Notes: generated from the letters alone by a model not told the origin. 64,000 bases of DNA from Paulownia fortunei (GCA_019321725.1 CM033116.1:4770642-4834641), one strand, 5' to 3'; shown: positions 1 to 13,092, numbered from the stretch's first letter. Numbers and translations: made by a program.

Positions 1-3000
1 AAATCATTATCTAACAAAAGTTTAAAAATTAAGTTCAAGCGGTTCAATAAAAATTATTCAACTCCATTAACTTATAAATTTTTAACAATTTATGTACTGC
101 ATTGTACAGGATTACAATTCTTCATCAGAAAACTATAAATATCCCAAATTCCTATTTTTTTTAATGTACGATAATTAAATTTATAATTTTTATTATTTTA
201 ATTTGAGACTCAAAAAATTATTCAAAAAAATAATTTATGAGTAGAGTTTCAAGAATAGACCAGTATCAATTTTATTAGTTAATGAGTAGTACTACAAAGG
301 CTATAGAAGCTAGTGGCATGTAGGGGCCAAGACAGATCCATCATCAACTTGTTTTGAGGGCCTGCACTAGTCTTGATTCCCCATCCTTGTCTGTGTCTTT
401 TAGTGGCCAATTCTATCTGAGAAATTATTTAGGGGAAATCGTTTTAAGGGTTTATTTGTTTGGTTGGGAATTTTTTTTTATTAATTTTAGCAATACAGAG
501 AAAATATAGGCCACTAAAAGAAATGTCCCCTATTTTTTTTTTCTTTTTTAATTGACACACCACAACTTATTTCTGCTAATATTGTATTTCTTGGAATTAA
601 ATCTTTTGGTAAGCACTACTCATTGTTATAAATGCATTAATAGAGTATATAATAAATATTGACCTTGCAATATTTTATTTTTATTTTATGTTTCTATAGC
701 TTAAACAAACCACATTCTTGATTTTATTTTTTTAAATTTTCTATTGTAATTTTCTACGTGTCTAAAATATTTTTTTAAATATACACGTGATTCGCATATT
801 TGATATGCAATACAAAATATAATATAAAATTACAACAAAAGATCCTATTTTATTAAAATTGCGAAATCTTTTTAATGAAATATTAATAATACACCTAGTT
901 AGTGTGTTTGAACCCTTAAAAAACTAATTTATTTCATTAGCAACTATGCTAAAGAAACAATAAAATTGGAAAAATGATATTCTGAATATTCAACTTTATA
1001 TGACAATTCCAAGCTAGCTACATTGGAAAAAAAAAAGCACTTGCTCCTTAAATAGTTAAATGAAAAGATTGTTTTATGTACATAAATGCTGTTAAAATTT
1101 AATTTAAAACGCATATTGCATGGTTGCGTGCATGCAACCTTTTTAATTAATATAATCAATTTTGTGTTGATTAGATCTGAAAAATCGTGATTAATTCATT
1201 GAATGCTAGATCAACCATCTTATCTTATGCACTTTGGGTATCCTAAAATATTCTTAGTGGGCCACTAATTAGTGATTAGTATTACATCAAAATCAAATGA
1301 TACCTTCACCTTCCTAGGATGTGCTGACAAGTAAATATTCTTAGTCCCCACATGGAAAATTATCTTAAATTAATTACCAATATTAATTTAATGACGGGAA
1401 AAGCCAAGCTCATCTAGTGTTGATGAAAAAGGTAACGCTAAATAATAGTATTAGGAAACGTGGCTACTATTCAACAATATTTTATTTTATGATATATATA
1501 TATATATATAACAACTCGCATATTCACTTAGATATGAGTTCCATAAAAGTTTCTATTTTTTATTTTTTTTATAACTCATATATTCTAACTTTGTCGAATT
1601 AATTTTAAACCTTTAAAATATTTGTTCTTAACACTTTGGATGAGATAAATTACAGAATATAACTCAACTGCATCTCGACTTCTCAACAAGAATTGTATAC
1701 TTTTGCGCGTAAAAAATCCAACCCACAGTGATTGTATCATACTAAATTTTGACCGTAAGTTTCCACTAGAATTCGAACCCCCACCTTCCCGTTGGAAGCG
1801 AATTCAAGTTGATAATTCCATCAGTTGAATTGTGCAGGGCAAAAAAAAAAAAAGTTGTTTATTTTGTGATGAGTGAGCAGGTACTAGGGTTATTTATTTT
1901 ACCCCACGAACCAAAATCTTGTGTTATTCTTTTTAATTTATCTAAATTCCAAATTGAATTCATTTATAAGGTTTATTAATGGGCCCAATCACCTAGCCAT
2001 AGGCAAAAGCGTCTTTCCACTTATATGATGAAGTAATTCAATAAAATAATTATCAAAAGGGCAAGACGGGGAAGGATTTAAAAGAGATGATTGTGGCGTT
2101 CTTGTAGTAAGTCTTCGTCCATGTAGTATAATTTTTTATGGAAATTTCACATATTAAGTAGTATAATACAAGTCATTTTTTACCCATCTACTCAAGTGTA
2201 AATATCCAATGGACTATGTTTAATGTATTCTATTTTTGGTTTCTCAATTCTTGAGCATTGTGCTAATTTGAATGTGGGATAATTTTAATCGAAAAACCTT
2301 TTCTACTCTTAATATATTTTTTTTTATTTTTCAATTTTTATTGCGCTAATTTAAGTGTTAGAAGATTTTAATCGAAAAATCTTCTTATTTCTATGACGTT
2401 TGTTAATATTGCAGATCGTTCATAAGAAAGTAGTTAATATTCAATTATATTATTTTATTCTACATCGCATCATATATATAGTTGTCATTTAAAAAGTCAT
2501 TGACGTTACAAACCTAATATCTCTATATGATTGAGAAATGTAGCTTTGAAAAGGCACATAATTGATAATAAATATTCAATAAAAATGTCGAATATAGTGG
2601 ATAATTTACTTATATATTCATGCAATTAGATGTATCATACAATTGCCTTTGTTGGGACTTGGGATGACCCTCATCGGAAACTTGGAAGAATGTTCCAATG
2701 TATAATTAATTTGGAGTGAAAATTTTAGAGGCGAAACCTATTGAAATTTTACTTATTAATTCATAACTGGCACCCACATATAAGACAACAAAACTTTACT
2801 TTCATTTTTTTTTTAATTTTCAGAATTATCTTTTACTTGTGTACTATTTAACACTTTCACTTACTAAGAGTTCAAATGGTTTTTACAAACCATTATTCTG
2901 AAAATGTAGCTTTTAAATTAAATATTTTTCTAGAACCGTTTTTCCTAAATAAGTGATTTTTCAAGTTCAAAAGCTACCTTATAAGTTCAGAAAGCTAAAC

Positions 3001-3040
3001 TTCCAAGCATCACATTAATTTTGAAAAGGTGCTACTAACA

Positions 3041-3102
3041 ATTCAAATCATCTATTTTAATTTAATATTTTATTCAAATCATCTATTTTAATTTAATATT
3101 TT
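3041..3102. repeat. Perfect 31-bp tandem duplication
   Basis: Two adjacent copies of a 31-bp unit beginning ATTCAAATCATC lie at 3041-3071 and 3072-3102. They are identical by eye, so the duplication is recent or slippage-derived. No coding role is apparent. Confidence 0.85.
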
Positions 3103-4671
3103 ATTTTATATTTTATGTTACAATTTCATATAATATTCACATAAAACTTAGAGATAGTTGTTCTTGGACGACGGTGTCCAAAATTATTGTATGCAGACAT
3201 CGGCATCCAAGATTCAAACGTACCATAAATGCGACAATCTCAACTTGGCCGACAACATACATTTGTGATGTTTGAACCCTGAATAAGTTAATAAATTATA
3301 ATGGTCCAAAGAAAAAAGCAAAAGAGTTGGCCAACAAATCACACTAATTACCTCCAAAGATTTAAGCAACTAATTTACCAATAATCAATCATTAATCATA
3401 TTTAATTTGCAAAATTCAGCTTATGCACCAGATAGTATCTAGCAACCATATATATAAACTTAAAATTCCAAATTAAATAAAATAAAAATAAAAATAAAAA
3501 ATAGAGTTGGAATTTTTATTTTATACATAGGTAAATGGCACTTCACCCCTCCAAATATGACCACACACCACACACGTTACTGTTAAAAATAAATTTTAAA
3601 CATTTTATTCTTTTAATTTATATTTATTATAAAAATAATATTTTTCAATATTATTTTCACATTAAATTTTTATCAAATTTTTTTTCGTCAACTACAAAAA
3701 AAAAATGCACCTTAATATTTTTTATTATTGTTAATAGTAAATATATAATAAATAATTATATTTTTATCGTAAATATTATCATATATTTGGCTTTTGCGTG
3801 CTTTCAGAGCTCAACGGAAAGATTATTTAGGGCCCATTGACAATATATAAAACTAGAGTTTTCATCACAACCTAGTTGGCCTTGAAATGTCCGAGGAATC
3901 AAAACTCAATCTGCCTTCTCTAATCACCGATTATTTTTTTTGGACCTACTAGCCGTGGCTTCAATTATCTAGTATTATTATTAATATTTTCAGAACTCCC
4001 CTCCCCTAGATCTTCCCTTTTGTGCTCAAGATATTTGGTATTAGGCAATTAATATTATAGAAAATGGGGGAAAATTTAAAGTATGACAATTATTTTTTCC
4101 TTGTTGCCATCCATGTTTCTATTACATACATTACTTTTTGATGATTGTATTCTAGATCGCATTGTAATTCGATTTAGGAAAACTCAAAATGAATACTCAG
4201 AATATAAATAATTTGATTTGAGGTCAAAGTTTCCTTTGAGTGATAGTTGTACTCACTGTGAAGCGGGTTGAAAGTCAATAGATAATTCATTAATTTTAGC
4301 GTACAACACATTTTTTTATTTTTTTGAGAAAAATGATTAATTACATCATTCTGTCCATTTAGATGTTAAAAATTGATTAATGCATACATAAATTATTACA
4401 AATGCCCCTAAACCCACTTGTTGTGAAAATGTTAGGGTGATTGGATGATTGGGTGGTGAAAAAACTAATCACCTCTTATGATTTTCTTTTTAGAGCATCT
4501 TAAAAATAAAATATTAAATATAAAAAATTTAAAATATAAGTAGTATAACTTACTATTTTTCAAGTGATCAGTCCCAAATTGACCTTGAAATGTCAATAAA
4601 AAAAATAGATATTTACAATAATAGTACTGCCAATATAATAATTTTCTTTTCCTAAGGTTGTAATTGTGGAT

Positions 4672-5044
4672 AGGAATGGCAACGGAATAGATTTGGAGTG
4701 AGTTTATCAAAATTCAAAACCCGCCCTATTAATTTTTTTGAAGATTTGAGTCCCGTCCCGCCCGAATTTATTGGGTTTGGATTAGATCCGTTTTATAATT
4801 TTAAAAATATTAAAAAAAAAATTAAAAAAATAATACCATTAATTTTTTTTAAAAATATATTTTTTAAAATATAATATTATATAAATACATATATATTAAA
4901 ATAAAAAATAAAAATTAAACGGGATGGGTTTGGATGAAGCGAATTTGAAAATTAAAAATCAAAATTTATCTAGTACCCATTTATATCTTTTCAAAATCGC
5001 TCCAAACGAGAGATAATGTAATCCAAACTCATTACCGTATCTAA
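4672..5044 (+). repeat. Dispersed 'GGNATGGCAAYGG' repeat, copy 1
   Basis: A segment of about 370 bp opens with AGGAATGGCAACGG and closes with CTCATTACCGTATCT, so the ends are imperfect inverted repeats. Inside are GC-richer edges (CCCGTCCCGCCCG) around a very AT-rich core. The same layout recurs at 16285-16619 and 34209-34658, where the right ends read CATTGTCATCTCT and CATTGCCATCTCT. This fits a small non-autonomous mobile element; the superfamily cannot be assigned from sequence alone. Confidence 0.55.
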
Positions 5045-5063
5045 TTGTTGAGTGACTATAAAT

Positions 5064-5099
5064 CATTGGTTGAGGGTGACCCATTGGTTGAGGGTGACC
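5064..5099. repeat. 18-bp tandem duplication
   Basis: The 18-bp unit CATTGGTTGAGGGTGACC occurs twice back to back, identically. Confidence 0.85.
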
Positions 5100-5289
5100 C
5101 ATAGGCGCCTCGCCTAATTCCCATAACATAACTAGAACGGTTCTTGGACGAGTGAGTGTATCAAAAAGTTTTAGTCAACCTAACACTCGTTCTTTGTATG
5201 AAGACCGGTCTAATATAAGTCTATCCCAATCAACCTTCATCATAATTTCTTATACTTGTTCACATATCATGTTTCAACCAACGGACAAT

Positions 5290-5400
5290 TATACATATGA
5301 TAAATTTTATTATATTTTATATTATATTATATTAATTATCATCAAGTATAAAATTTTATATATGTAAAAATAATTAATAAAATATAATAAAATTTGTAAT
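5290..5400. repeat. AT-rich hairpin, MITE-like
   Basis: The left side (AAATTTTATTATATTTTATA) is complementary to the right side (TATAATAAAATTT) around a short centre, giving a foldback of about 110 bp. The AT bias means part of the pairing could be chance. No target duplication was found. Confidence 0.35.
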
Positions 5401-6169
5401 ATAAAATTCTATACGTGGCAATTGCCAGATGCCGCCACTCGTCACTTCCAACACGCCTCTTATTAGCTAGAGTCAAATAAAGCTAAAACACGTTTACTGG
5501 TTCCTAGAATCCTAGTAACCAACGGCAGCAACCAACACGCTGCAAATGTCGGGTAAGACAGCAGTTTTTACGCCCTTTTTCTTACTTCAAAAATTGAAAA
5601 CTATTTAGGTAAAATCTATACTACATGAAAAATTCTAAAATTAAGTGGTACTTGTGTCCAAATATTTATGTTGAGTCCTAATGGCAATAACCAACACGGC
5701 AATGTCTGGTTAGATGCTTACGTGACTCCCTGTCATTCTTGAAAAAAAATAAAATGATCCTGAAGTTAATTATTAGGACTTTGTATGAGATCCAAATGTC
5801 GTAGATTCATATGTTAAGGATTTTCTAATGAATTAAGCTATCTTTTGTATGAACCCACAAAAAAAATAAAATAAAATAAAATTGCAATCGCGTAAGGAAA
5901 TAAGATAAATGAGAAAAAAATCATAAAAAATAAGAAATTTTGATTATGTATAATCCTCCAATAGTTCTATCTCAATATAATTCCTTCTTCCCATGACCGA
6001 GCTAATTTCATCCCTTTTTTGGTATTTAAATATTTATAAAAACTTACAAAATCCTATTTTTTTTATAAATTCTTACCTAAATTAAGTGTTTTGCTTATAT
6101 TAGATAATTCTTACAATTTAATATGGAACATCAGTCAACATAATGTTTTCCATAATTTTTAAAGAATCA

Positions 6170-6520
6170 TTTTAAAATCTTATAAATGTTGCATTAGTTC
6201 CACATATTTCGAATATGTATTTTGTACCAATTATTTTATTTAATAAAAAATAGAACACGTGAAACAATATCCAATATCATTTTAAGATCTTGTAAATTTT
6301 GTATTTAATGTACATATTATGTACATACATTTTGTATCAATTATAGATACTACATTCAATGTAAATTTATGATACAGTCATTTTGCATCGATTATTTTAT
6401 TTGATAAAAATAAAATACATGACACATGACCATTATTCGATACACATGTTAGATGCATGCATTTTATATTAAAATTTTATTTAATTAAAAATAAATATGT
6501 GATATAATATCTGCTGTACC
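6170..6520. repeat. Degenerate tandem array, about 3 units of ~100 bp
   Basis: A motif recurs three to four times: a near-palindromic GTACATAT/ATGTACATA-type stretch, then CATTTTGTAYCAATTAT, then TTTATTTRATAAAAATARAAYACRTGA. Unit boundaries have drifted. The array ends about 130 bp before the TATA box of the following gene, so it lies in that gene's upstream region. Confidence 0.5.
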
Positions 6521-6650
6521 CAATGTATATGTAATAACAAACGAGGTACTGTTTTCAACAGTCGTCCCAATAATGAAATATCCGTAAGGCTTCCAAGATG
6601 CCTCTCCTTATCTTACCAAATCAAACCCACATCCCATTAATCTTCTTGTG

Positions 6651-6658
6651 TATAAAAT
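6651..6658 (+). promoter_or_regulatory. Probable TATA box of the DUF7054 gene
   Basis: TATAAAAT lies about 280 bp upstream of the coding start. The sequence after it turns abruptly GC-rich and pyrimidine-rich (TTCTGTCTTTCTTAG, CATTTCTCTCTCGGCC), as in plant 5' leaders. Transcription would start near 6680-6690. Confidence 0.55.
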
Positions 6659-6767
6659 CCCTTGGCATTGCCCACGATTTCTTCTGTCTTTCTTAGCAAT
6701 AACTCATTTCTCTCTCGGCCCTTTACTTTCTTCCGCAACAAGAAGCCGCCGCCGTGGCATTCTGGTT

Positions 6768-6866
6768 ATGTCCGCTGACGGCCACCCAGAACCTGAGAGC
6801 CTCATCTCCCCGGCAGCTCTCGGCTTCCCCCGACCCCGCTTCTTTCGCTTCCGCCGCCTAAGGTAA
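6768..6866 (+). other. Upstream ORF in the leader of the DUF7054 gene (32 codons)
   Basis: This GC-rich frame opens MSADGHPEPES and ends FFRFRRLR before TAA, downstream of the TATA box and 63 bp before the main ATG. A good splice donor (AAG|GTAATC, GT at 6863-6864) overlaps its end, so it could be part of a spliced leader exon. None of the nearby AG acceptors that would leave a normal-sized intron joins it in frame to the main coding region. I therefore call it a uORF, not an N-terminal exon. Confidence 0.4.
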
Positions 6867-6929
6867 TCTTGACATAGATACATATAGTGAGCACATATAT
6901 AGAAGCATTTATACTAGTATATTATTCGA

Positions 6930-7943
6930 ATGCCGTCGCCCAAGAGTCACCGGAAAGGAGGTCAGGAGAAGAATAAGAAGGGGAGGTTGTCGGAGAAGGC
7001 GTCGTCGTTTCACGGCAGAGGTGCCGGAGTGGTGGCCGAGATGCTTCCGAGGCCGAGGACGGTGCCGGACTTGTTGGCCGGGAGAAGAGCCGGCGGAAGT
7101 GCCGCCGCGGAGGAGGTGGTGGCGCTGGGAAGGCCGCTGAAGCTCACGAAGTTGCTGCTGCATGTTACGATATTGAGGAGCCCTGGTGCCGTGCACGTGT
7201 TGATGCCGCCGGAGGCCACTGTGGAGGACTTGATTGCGGCGGCGCTACGAGAGTATGTGAAGGAGGCGCGGCGGCCTGTTCTTCCTTCGACCGACGCTTC
7301 TGGCTTCGACCTCCATTACTCCCAGTTTAGCTTAGAAAGTAAGCCCTTCACTTTCTTGAATTTCTCATCTAAATTCTCACACACAAACAATTAAATTTTT
7401 TTGCTTCCAATTTTTTTGTTTTTAAATTTTATTTAACATCTAGATTTTATGATTGGAGTTTTGAAGTCATATGTAGATGTTTTAATATCAGCAGCATGTA
7501 TGATCTGTTGATTCATCTTATTGTAGACGACAACATAAATAATTCACATATTAGTACGAAGAAATATGATTAAGAACCACTTGGGATTGGTACAATTAAT
7601 AATTAGAATAAAAATGAGATGATTCTATGTTGTTAGAAAAATATTTCAATGTACCATAGAAAGATTAAAATAAGAACAGTATGCTGCATTATTTAAGAGG
7701 AAAACGACCAATAGAAAAATGCTAATTATTTGGGTGGTGTCGACAGGTTTGGATAGGGAGGAGAAACTAATGGAGTTGGGATCAAGAAACTTCTTTCTGT
7801 GCCCAAAAAAGGTAGCGGCGGAGGCCTCCGCGGAAAGTGGTGGCGCAGCTGTGGCCACGTCGACTTCAAACTGTTCAAAGGAAGCTGATAAGGCTACTGA
7901 GAAAGGGTTACCTTGGCTCAAATTCATGGATTTTTTGCTGTAA
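6930..7943 (+). CDS. DUF7054 domain protein (At4g22758-like), two exons
   Basis: Exons 6930-7338 and 7747-7943 are separated by a 408-bp GT-AG intron. The join is phase 1 and rebuilds a serine codon inside QFSLE-S-LDREEK, giving 201 aa. Residues 1-70 are a low-complexity, basic then Gly/Ala-rich leader. Residues 72-158 form the conserved domain, which opens LTKLLLHVTILRSPGAV, has the PPEATVEDLI helix and ends MELGSRNFFLCPKK. The last segment is polar and closes GLPWLKFMDFLL, a typical C-terminal tail of this plant family. No transmembrane segment is seen, and the protein is expected to be soluble. The biochemical function of the family is not established; the domain is often described as ubiquitin-like in fold. 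The start was chosen because it is the only in-frame ATG upstream of the domain after the GC-rich leader. Confidence 0.82.
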
Positions 7944-8326
7944 ATCAGCGTTATTTACAGCCACAACTTGTGCCAGTAATTCTTTTACAAATTCTGTATT
8001 TTGTAAAAGTGGTAGGTAAAGATTTTTAAAGGTTTGTAAATTAATGAAATTCTAGAGTATGCCCTTTAAGGAATCTACAAAGTTTAGCATATTATTCAGA
8101 ATTATAATGGGGCGGTCACACAGTGGAGACAAGGAAAGGAGGGTCTGTTTTTGTCCTCCGTGTGTCCACTTGATATAATGCATCTTTTGGCATTGGATAT
8201 TGACATCTCCCTAAACTTCCATAGTATCAAATTTGTGAAGGAATTGAGCAGCTTTGGATTTATTTTTTGGAGGAAAATAGTGATGTACGTATCATTCATC
8301 ACATATAGTGATGTACGTATCATTCA

Positions 8327-8368
<42 letters not shown>

Positions 8369-9100
8369 TAGTATCACGTTCAATATTGAAAAGCCCATTA
8401 AGTAATGTAAATTACATGATTTATTATATTGAGAAATAAAATAAATAGATGAACTAGTATAAAATCAGAATGCAATACACACGTTAAAGGAACTTGAACC
8501 ATATAACTTCGTGTTTGGGAAGGAATTGAGCAGCTCGTGTTTGAAGCGAAAGAGGTTCTCGTTCATGCATCTCCCTTGTATTTGTGTACGCTTGTGTGTT
8601 ACGGTATTATTGGTTGAAAAGATTATAATTCCTTGCATGATATATGAATTTCTAATTGGGACACAAATCATTTCATTTATATATATACATTATATAATCT
8701 TTGGAGTTGACCATAAAATTTAATAATCCGAATTGGACCATCATACGTGCTATCCGAATCAATCCATAATATGTGCAGCTTTAATAGTGCAGAAATTTGA
8801 TCCACAGCCAAAGTGCAGAACATGAATTAGTAACTTCAAATTTGAGCATCCAAATATTTGCACAGTTGACCCGAAGATTATTTTAAACAAAAACATGCTG
8901 TGTAATACAAGTTCACATATTCCATTAGTTAAAATTAACTTGGCCACTATTATTGTAATTCTTATTTCCTCATTAGTCCCCGGGAAAAATCCATATTCCA
9001 CAAAAGCAAGAAAAGCACAAAAACTGGCGCCTCCAATAAATCAAATTAAAATCACTAATAATGATAGTCTATTGGTACCATAAGCCTGAAAATTAACACA
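7944..9100. other. 3' flank and intergenic, repeats only
   Basis: The 3'UTR of the DUF7054 gene probably ends near 8040-8100, where AATGAAAT-type signals occur. After that I see no gene. A motif AAGGAATTGAGCAGCT occurs at about 8238 and again at about 8520 with related flanks, suggesting an old local duplication of roughly 280 bp offset. Confidence 0.45.
8280..8367. repeat. 28-bp duplication plus (CA)n(TA)n microsatellite
   Basis: The unit starting GTGATGTACGTATC occurs at 8280-8307 and 8308-8330. It runs directly into CA repeats (8328-8356) followed by AT repeats (8357-8367). The second copy grades into the microsatellite, so slippage is the likely source. Confidence 0.85.
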
Positions 9101-10694
9101 TTCAAATATCATGCGTGCAGTCGTGGGAGGAGAGGAAGGGGGTTCATATCGTCTCTATGCTCCCAATTTTTTTTTTCCCATCACATGAAAGACATCACAC
9201 ATCGTATGAAAACTTAGAAGAGCTTAAGAAAAAGAAATACAGATCTCAATAACATAAAAAGAATTATTGCTTCTGTTTTACCAAGTCAGTGAGCAAACAG
9301 AGAATTTTCGTACCCATAAAACAGCCTCCAACAAAGTGATACAACTAACTGCCACTTAACCTGCATTTCCTTGAAAGAAAAACACTAAACAAGTTAATAA
9401 TTCTGGGATCTAGATTTCAGCCTCCAACATCAACTTGTCATCCATCCTGCAAATACCAGCCAAACCAAACTGTTGGACCAAACACTCTGACTGGGGCCAA
9501 AACACCTGTACAAATCCCATGGTAAGCTGTCATTACAATCAGTACTCAAGTCGATATAAGCAGGGAACCTGGACCTGCAAAACTAGTTAATTGGGTGAGA
9601 TCTGCAAATTTTAGTTCAGAAAAAGAAATTCAACAGATAAGTGAAAACTCACAAGCCTGGATGTGCTGTGGGTACATGATACCTGACTGCACACACAACC
9701 ACTAGCAGATAACAAAGAAAAACATGCATGCAAAAAATTATTTACTTGGAACATCTAAAACACGAACAGGGCTAATGGTAAGGTTGAGTACAGGACTCTT
9801 GAGAGGCGAAGCATAATATGAAAGTTCCATGTTGCAATAAACATTATAGCTATCAAGCCTACAATATAGTAACTGAGATCATCTGAAACCGCCAAATAAC
9901 CAAAATGCACAAAATTCAAGAGAAGGAATGTCAAGTTACCAAGAAGCTACATCCTATTTGGTGGTGTGTTTAAACTTAAACAAGTACCGTATTGATGCTC
10001 AATTATGTCATAATTATTCTAAACTTAGGCATCTACATTAGATGCTTGTTATCTCAGGAATTAAAATAAAAAATCTTCCAAATTCTAAATACAAAAGATA
10101 TCATCCTTTTTATTGGAAGAAGACAAGACTTTGATGCATGCCTCAAATTTTCTATGAACAAAGTCAAATGATAAAAGCTAGAGAGCATAGAATAATTTCC
10201 AAAAAGAAATTTCAGTATTCATCCGCGATAAACAATTTCATATTAAAAGGAAAGGAGAGGAGATATTTGAATAAATAAAGCCAAGGCTGGTCTGGTCTGG
10301 TCTGGAAGGTAATAATGACACATTAACTGCCCAGAGATAGATTCAAAAGCAAGACTTGAGGAGAAGGTGGAAAGAAAAGGTAAAGGAGAAGGGAACAGCC
10401 TAGACTTGTAAGAGTTTAACTGAGGACAATATTTACTGGTACAGAGGATAAATGCTATGCTTTCATGCACACAAAACAAGCTTGTCAAGAGAAGTTATAA
10501 AGACACATAAAGGTAGATAAAAATTTATCATGTTCCATATGACAGAATTGTAAACCTGCACACCACCTGCACAGTGGAAAATGCGCAGTAAGCTATATTT
10601 CTAGGACAGGTCCTTTCTTAAGATAACTTTTTCATTAAGAACAAAGTCTGACTGATGATGGGAAGAGATAGAGAACAAACCAGTGCTAAAATCA
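9100..10694 (-). other. Downstream region / probable long 3'UTR of U2AF35
   Basis: This 1.6-kb stretch follows the U2AF35 stop. It is less AT-biased than the surrounding spacers but has no convincing coding frame. Part of it is probably 3'UTR, possibly with a 3'UTR intron, but I cannot place the poly(A) site. It contains a short TCTGG pentamer repeat near 10289-10304. Confidence 0.35.
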
Positions 10695-12994
10695 TCAATA
10701 CCCATATCCATTCTGCTGCGGTTGTTCTTGGCCACGGTTATTATCTTCATTCTCCACATAGCTGTGGTTGTCATTTTCAGTTCTATAATCCTTGCCACCA
10801 GTTTTTGCCTTGCTGGCACGTTCTGCCTCTTCCTTCTCCCTGTTCCACTGCTCAATTTTAGCTCGCCTCTCTTCACTTCCTTCCCTAATAGGACTGCGAT
10901 CCCTCCTGCCACCTGGGCTCCGGCTTCTACCTCTCCTACGGCTTGGACTTGTGCTTCTGTGCCTCTTGCTCCGACTTTCATGGTAATCCTTATCATCATA
11001 CCTTCTGCTGTGACTGCGACTTCCATTAGAGCGCTCTTCATAGCTACGGTGCCTATAGGGACTTCTGCTTCGGCTATGCCTTCTCCAGTGCCTCCCAAAC
11101 AATTGGCGTCTCAACTCCCTATTATGAATATACAGTGGTCAATTAAAAGCAGCCCAAGTTAACTACGTTTTTTGCTTCTGCTACATGACAAAATAATTAG
11201 AATACCTGCTAATCCTCTTCAGATGCATGAAGTTACAGTACCCACCACGGTTGCAGGCATCCTCTTCATACTGCCTACAGGTGGCTTCACGAAAATCAGT
11301 CACTGGAGAGAAATCAACAATGATGGGTCGTCCTGCAGATGCAATCATTAGCGCACAAAATCATGTTCAGTCAAAATACCATAGATCTATAGTCCAACAA
11401 ATGAAAAATTCAATAAGCAAATTTAACAACTCTCATAAAGCCCAATACAAAGGGACAGGAATACAAGGCGCACAAAAAAATTATGACCTGCATAATATCT
11501 TCCAGTCAGATTTTTCAGAGCATTTGCAGCGTGCTCTTCCTCTCTAAACTGGACATAGACATTGCCAACCTGTCCAAAAAAATGTTATTAACACTCATGA
11601 TCCACTTAAAAATACTAAATTTGATGAATGAATTAGAAAAAAATACCATATGATCAGCCAGATTGTCACAAACATTCAAGCTTTCAATCTCTCCGTACTT
11701 GTGCAGTTCCTCAAACAGGTCTTCATAAAAATCCTACAGCACCACACAAAAGGGGAACCAAAAAGTTAAATATACATTCAGACACCACAACCAAAACACC
11801 TAATACCGCCATTCAATTGGATTTTACGGAGTATAGATCAAGAAAGATGAGGGGGAACGATGAATGAAAATATACTCAAGCACAAACCCAGAAATCTCTC
11901 TTGACAACAAATAATAGTAGAAAAATAAAAAAATAACAAGAGATGTTCTGCTCAAATCTAAAATATGCATCTGCTAAAAAATGCACTTGCTCAAATTCCA
12001 AATCCAGATAACATAAGATACAACTGGAGATATTGTTCACCTTTAACACTTCATCTTCATTCAACAATAGATTTAAACAGAGGCAGTTGTTGAACATAAA
12101 TCCGCCAAACAACAAACTAGCATCCAAGTCAACCAAAAAAAAAAAAAAAAACACATATACTAAAAATAATCAATATTCTCCAGGGCAGGACATACTCAAA
12201 AACATGAATAATGTAAAATCAGATTCAACTTGCATTTTAGTAAATAAAAGAGATATAAATTGAAGGAAAAACAGCAGACCATAATCTGAAATTACATTAA
12301 ATAATCCTTTTCAGAAAAACATTACAGAAAAATTCAGCTCAAAAGTTTTAGACAATAACCAAAAACTAATAACCCATTTAGAATCACAAATAACCAGAAA
12401 GCAATAAAATTGCAAAGTCGATAATCACTAATTACTCCTCTTTCATGCAACACGTCATATTATTTCTTAACACATACTATTAACCAAAATAAAATAAGTG
12501 GAACCCTAAATACTACAAACTCATTTCGGTTATTTTCTTCAGAACACCCAAACACCCAAGAATCCAACTCCTAACACCGTAAATCTAACGCCCATCAAGA
12601 TCCAGTAAACTAAACCATCCCAAAAGGGATAGCTCAACAACAACCATTTACTCCCAAAAATGACAGTATATTAATCACCAAAGAGAAAGAGAGAACGTCT
12701 TCAAATAAGATAATTAATTATAATTCTTAAAAGAAATTGAAACAAAAAAAAGGCAACCTCGAAGTGTTCCTGCATCTTTTTGGGGTCGATGGGTTGGCCC
12801 TGTGCGTCGACGCCAGGGGTGATCATGTCGGGTCGCTGGTACATGTTGGACAGCAACAGAGTCGGGCTTATACTGGGCTTCGTGTGGAGACGCGAGCAAC
12901 GGTCACCGTGCCTGCACGCGCCGATCTTAAAGTAGAACGGGCAGTTCACCCGGTCCTTCTCCGTTCCGAATATCGACGCCAAGTGCTCCGCCAT
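10695..12994 (-). CDS. U2AF35: Splicing factor U2AF small subunit (U2AF35), five coding exons
   Basis: Coding exons on the minus strand are 12994-12758, 11733-11647, 11569-11488, 11332-11206 and 11118-10695. They total 957 nt, 318 aa, with all introns GT-AG. The protein recognises the 3' splice-site AG as a heterodimer with U2AF65 in the nucleus. Seen in order: N-terminal [19 protein letters not shown] zinc finger 1 (C18, C27, C33, H37); a U2AF-homology/RRM-like domain across about 43-147, including NVYVQF; zinc finger 2 (C154, C162, C168, H172); then an RS domain from about 190 with RSRSP and [12 protein letters not shown] repeats. [16 protein letters not shown] segment precedes a Gln/Asn-rich tail ending NGYGY. 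Length and order match plant U2AF35 proteins. No damage is seen and the gene looks functional. It is transcribed divergently from the tRNA-Leu gene. Confidence 0.96.
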
Positions 12995-13092
12995 TGCAAA
13001 ATCCCTTTAACCAGAAGCTTCTTTTTCAATTCTTTTCACCCGGAGATACTCTAATTAGGGTTTCGTAGAAAGGTGGGATTGAAGTCAGAGAT

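Larger units (their letters stand above)
1..6600. other. Gene-free AT-rich intergenic stretch
   Basis: I find no coding region, RNA gene or long transposon here. Every open frame is short, AT-driven and without recognisable protein content. The stretch holds an AT dinucleotide run (1492-1510), short direct duplications, one copy of a dispersed repeat family and a degenerate tandem array, each listed separately. At 1600-1850 there is a tract with a box-B-like GGTTCGAAT on the minus strand, which could be an old SINE relic but cannot be called. Confidence 0.6.

Noticed and set aside
1600..1850. Possible tRNA-derived SINE (minus strand, box-B-like GGTTCGAAT)
   Set aside because: There is no convincing box A, and the adjacent A-run lies at the wrong end for the implied orientation. 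It remains only a suspicion.
6648..6866. 72-codon frame starting at 6648 as an N-terminal exon of the DUF7054 gene
   Set aside because: Its ATG sits just upstream of the TATA box, and no normal-sized intron joins it in frame to the main coding region.
10683..11162. Long plus-strand open frames opposite U2AF35 exon 5
   Set aside because: They are the antisense of the RS-domain exon. The repetitive Arg/Ser codons leave the other strands free of stops.
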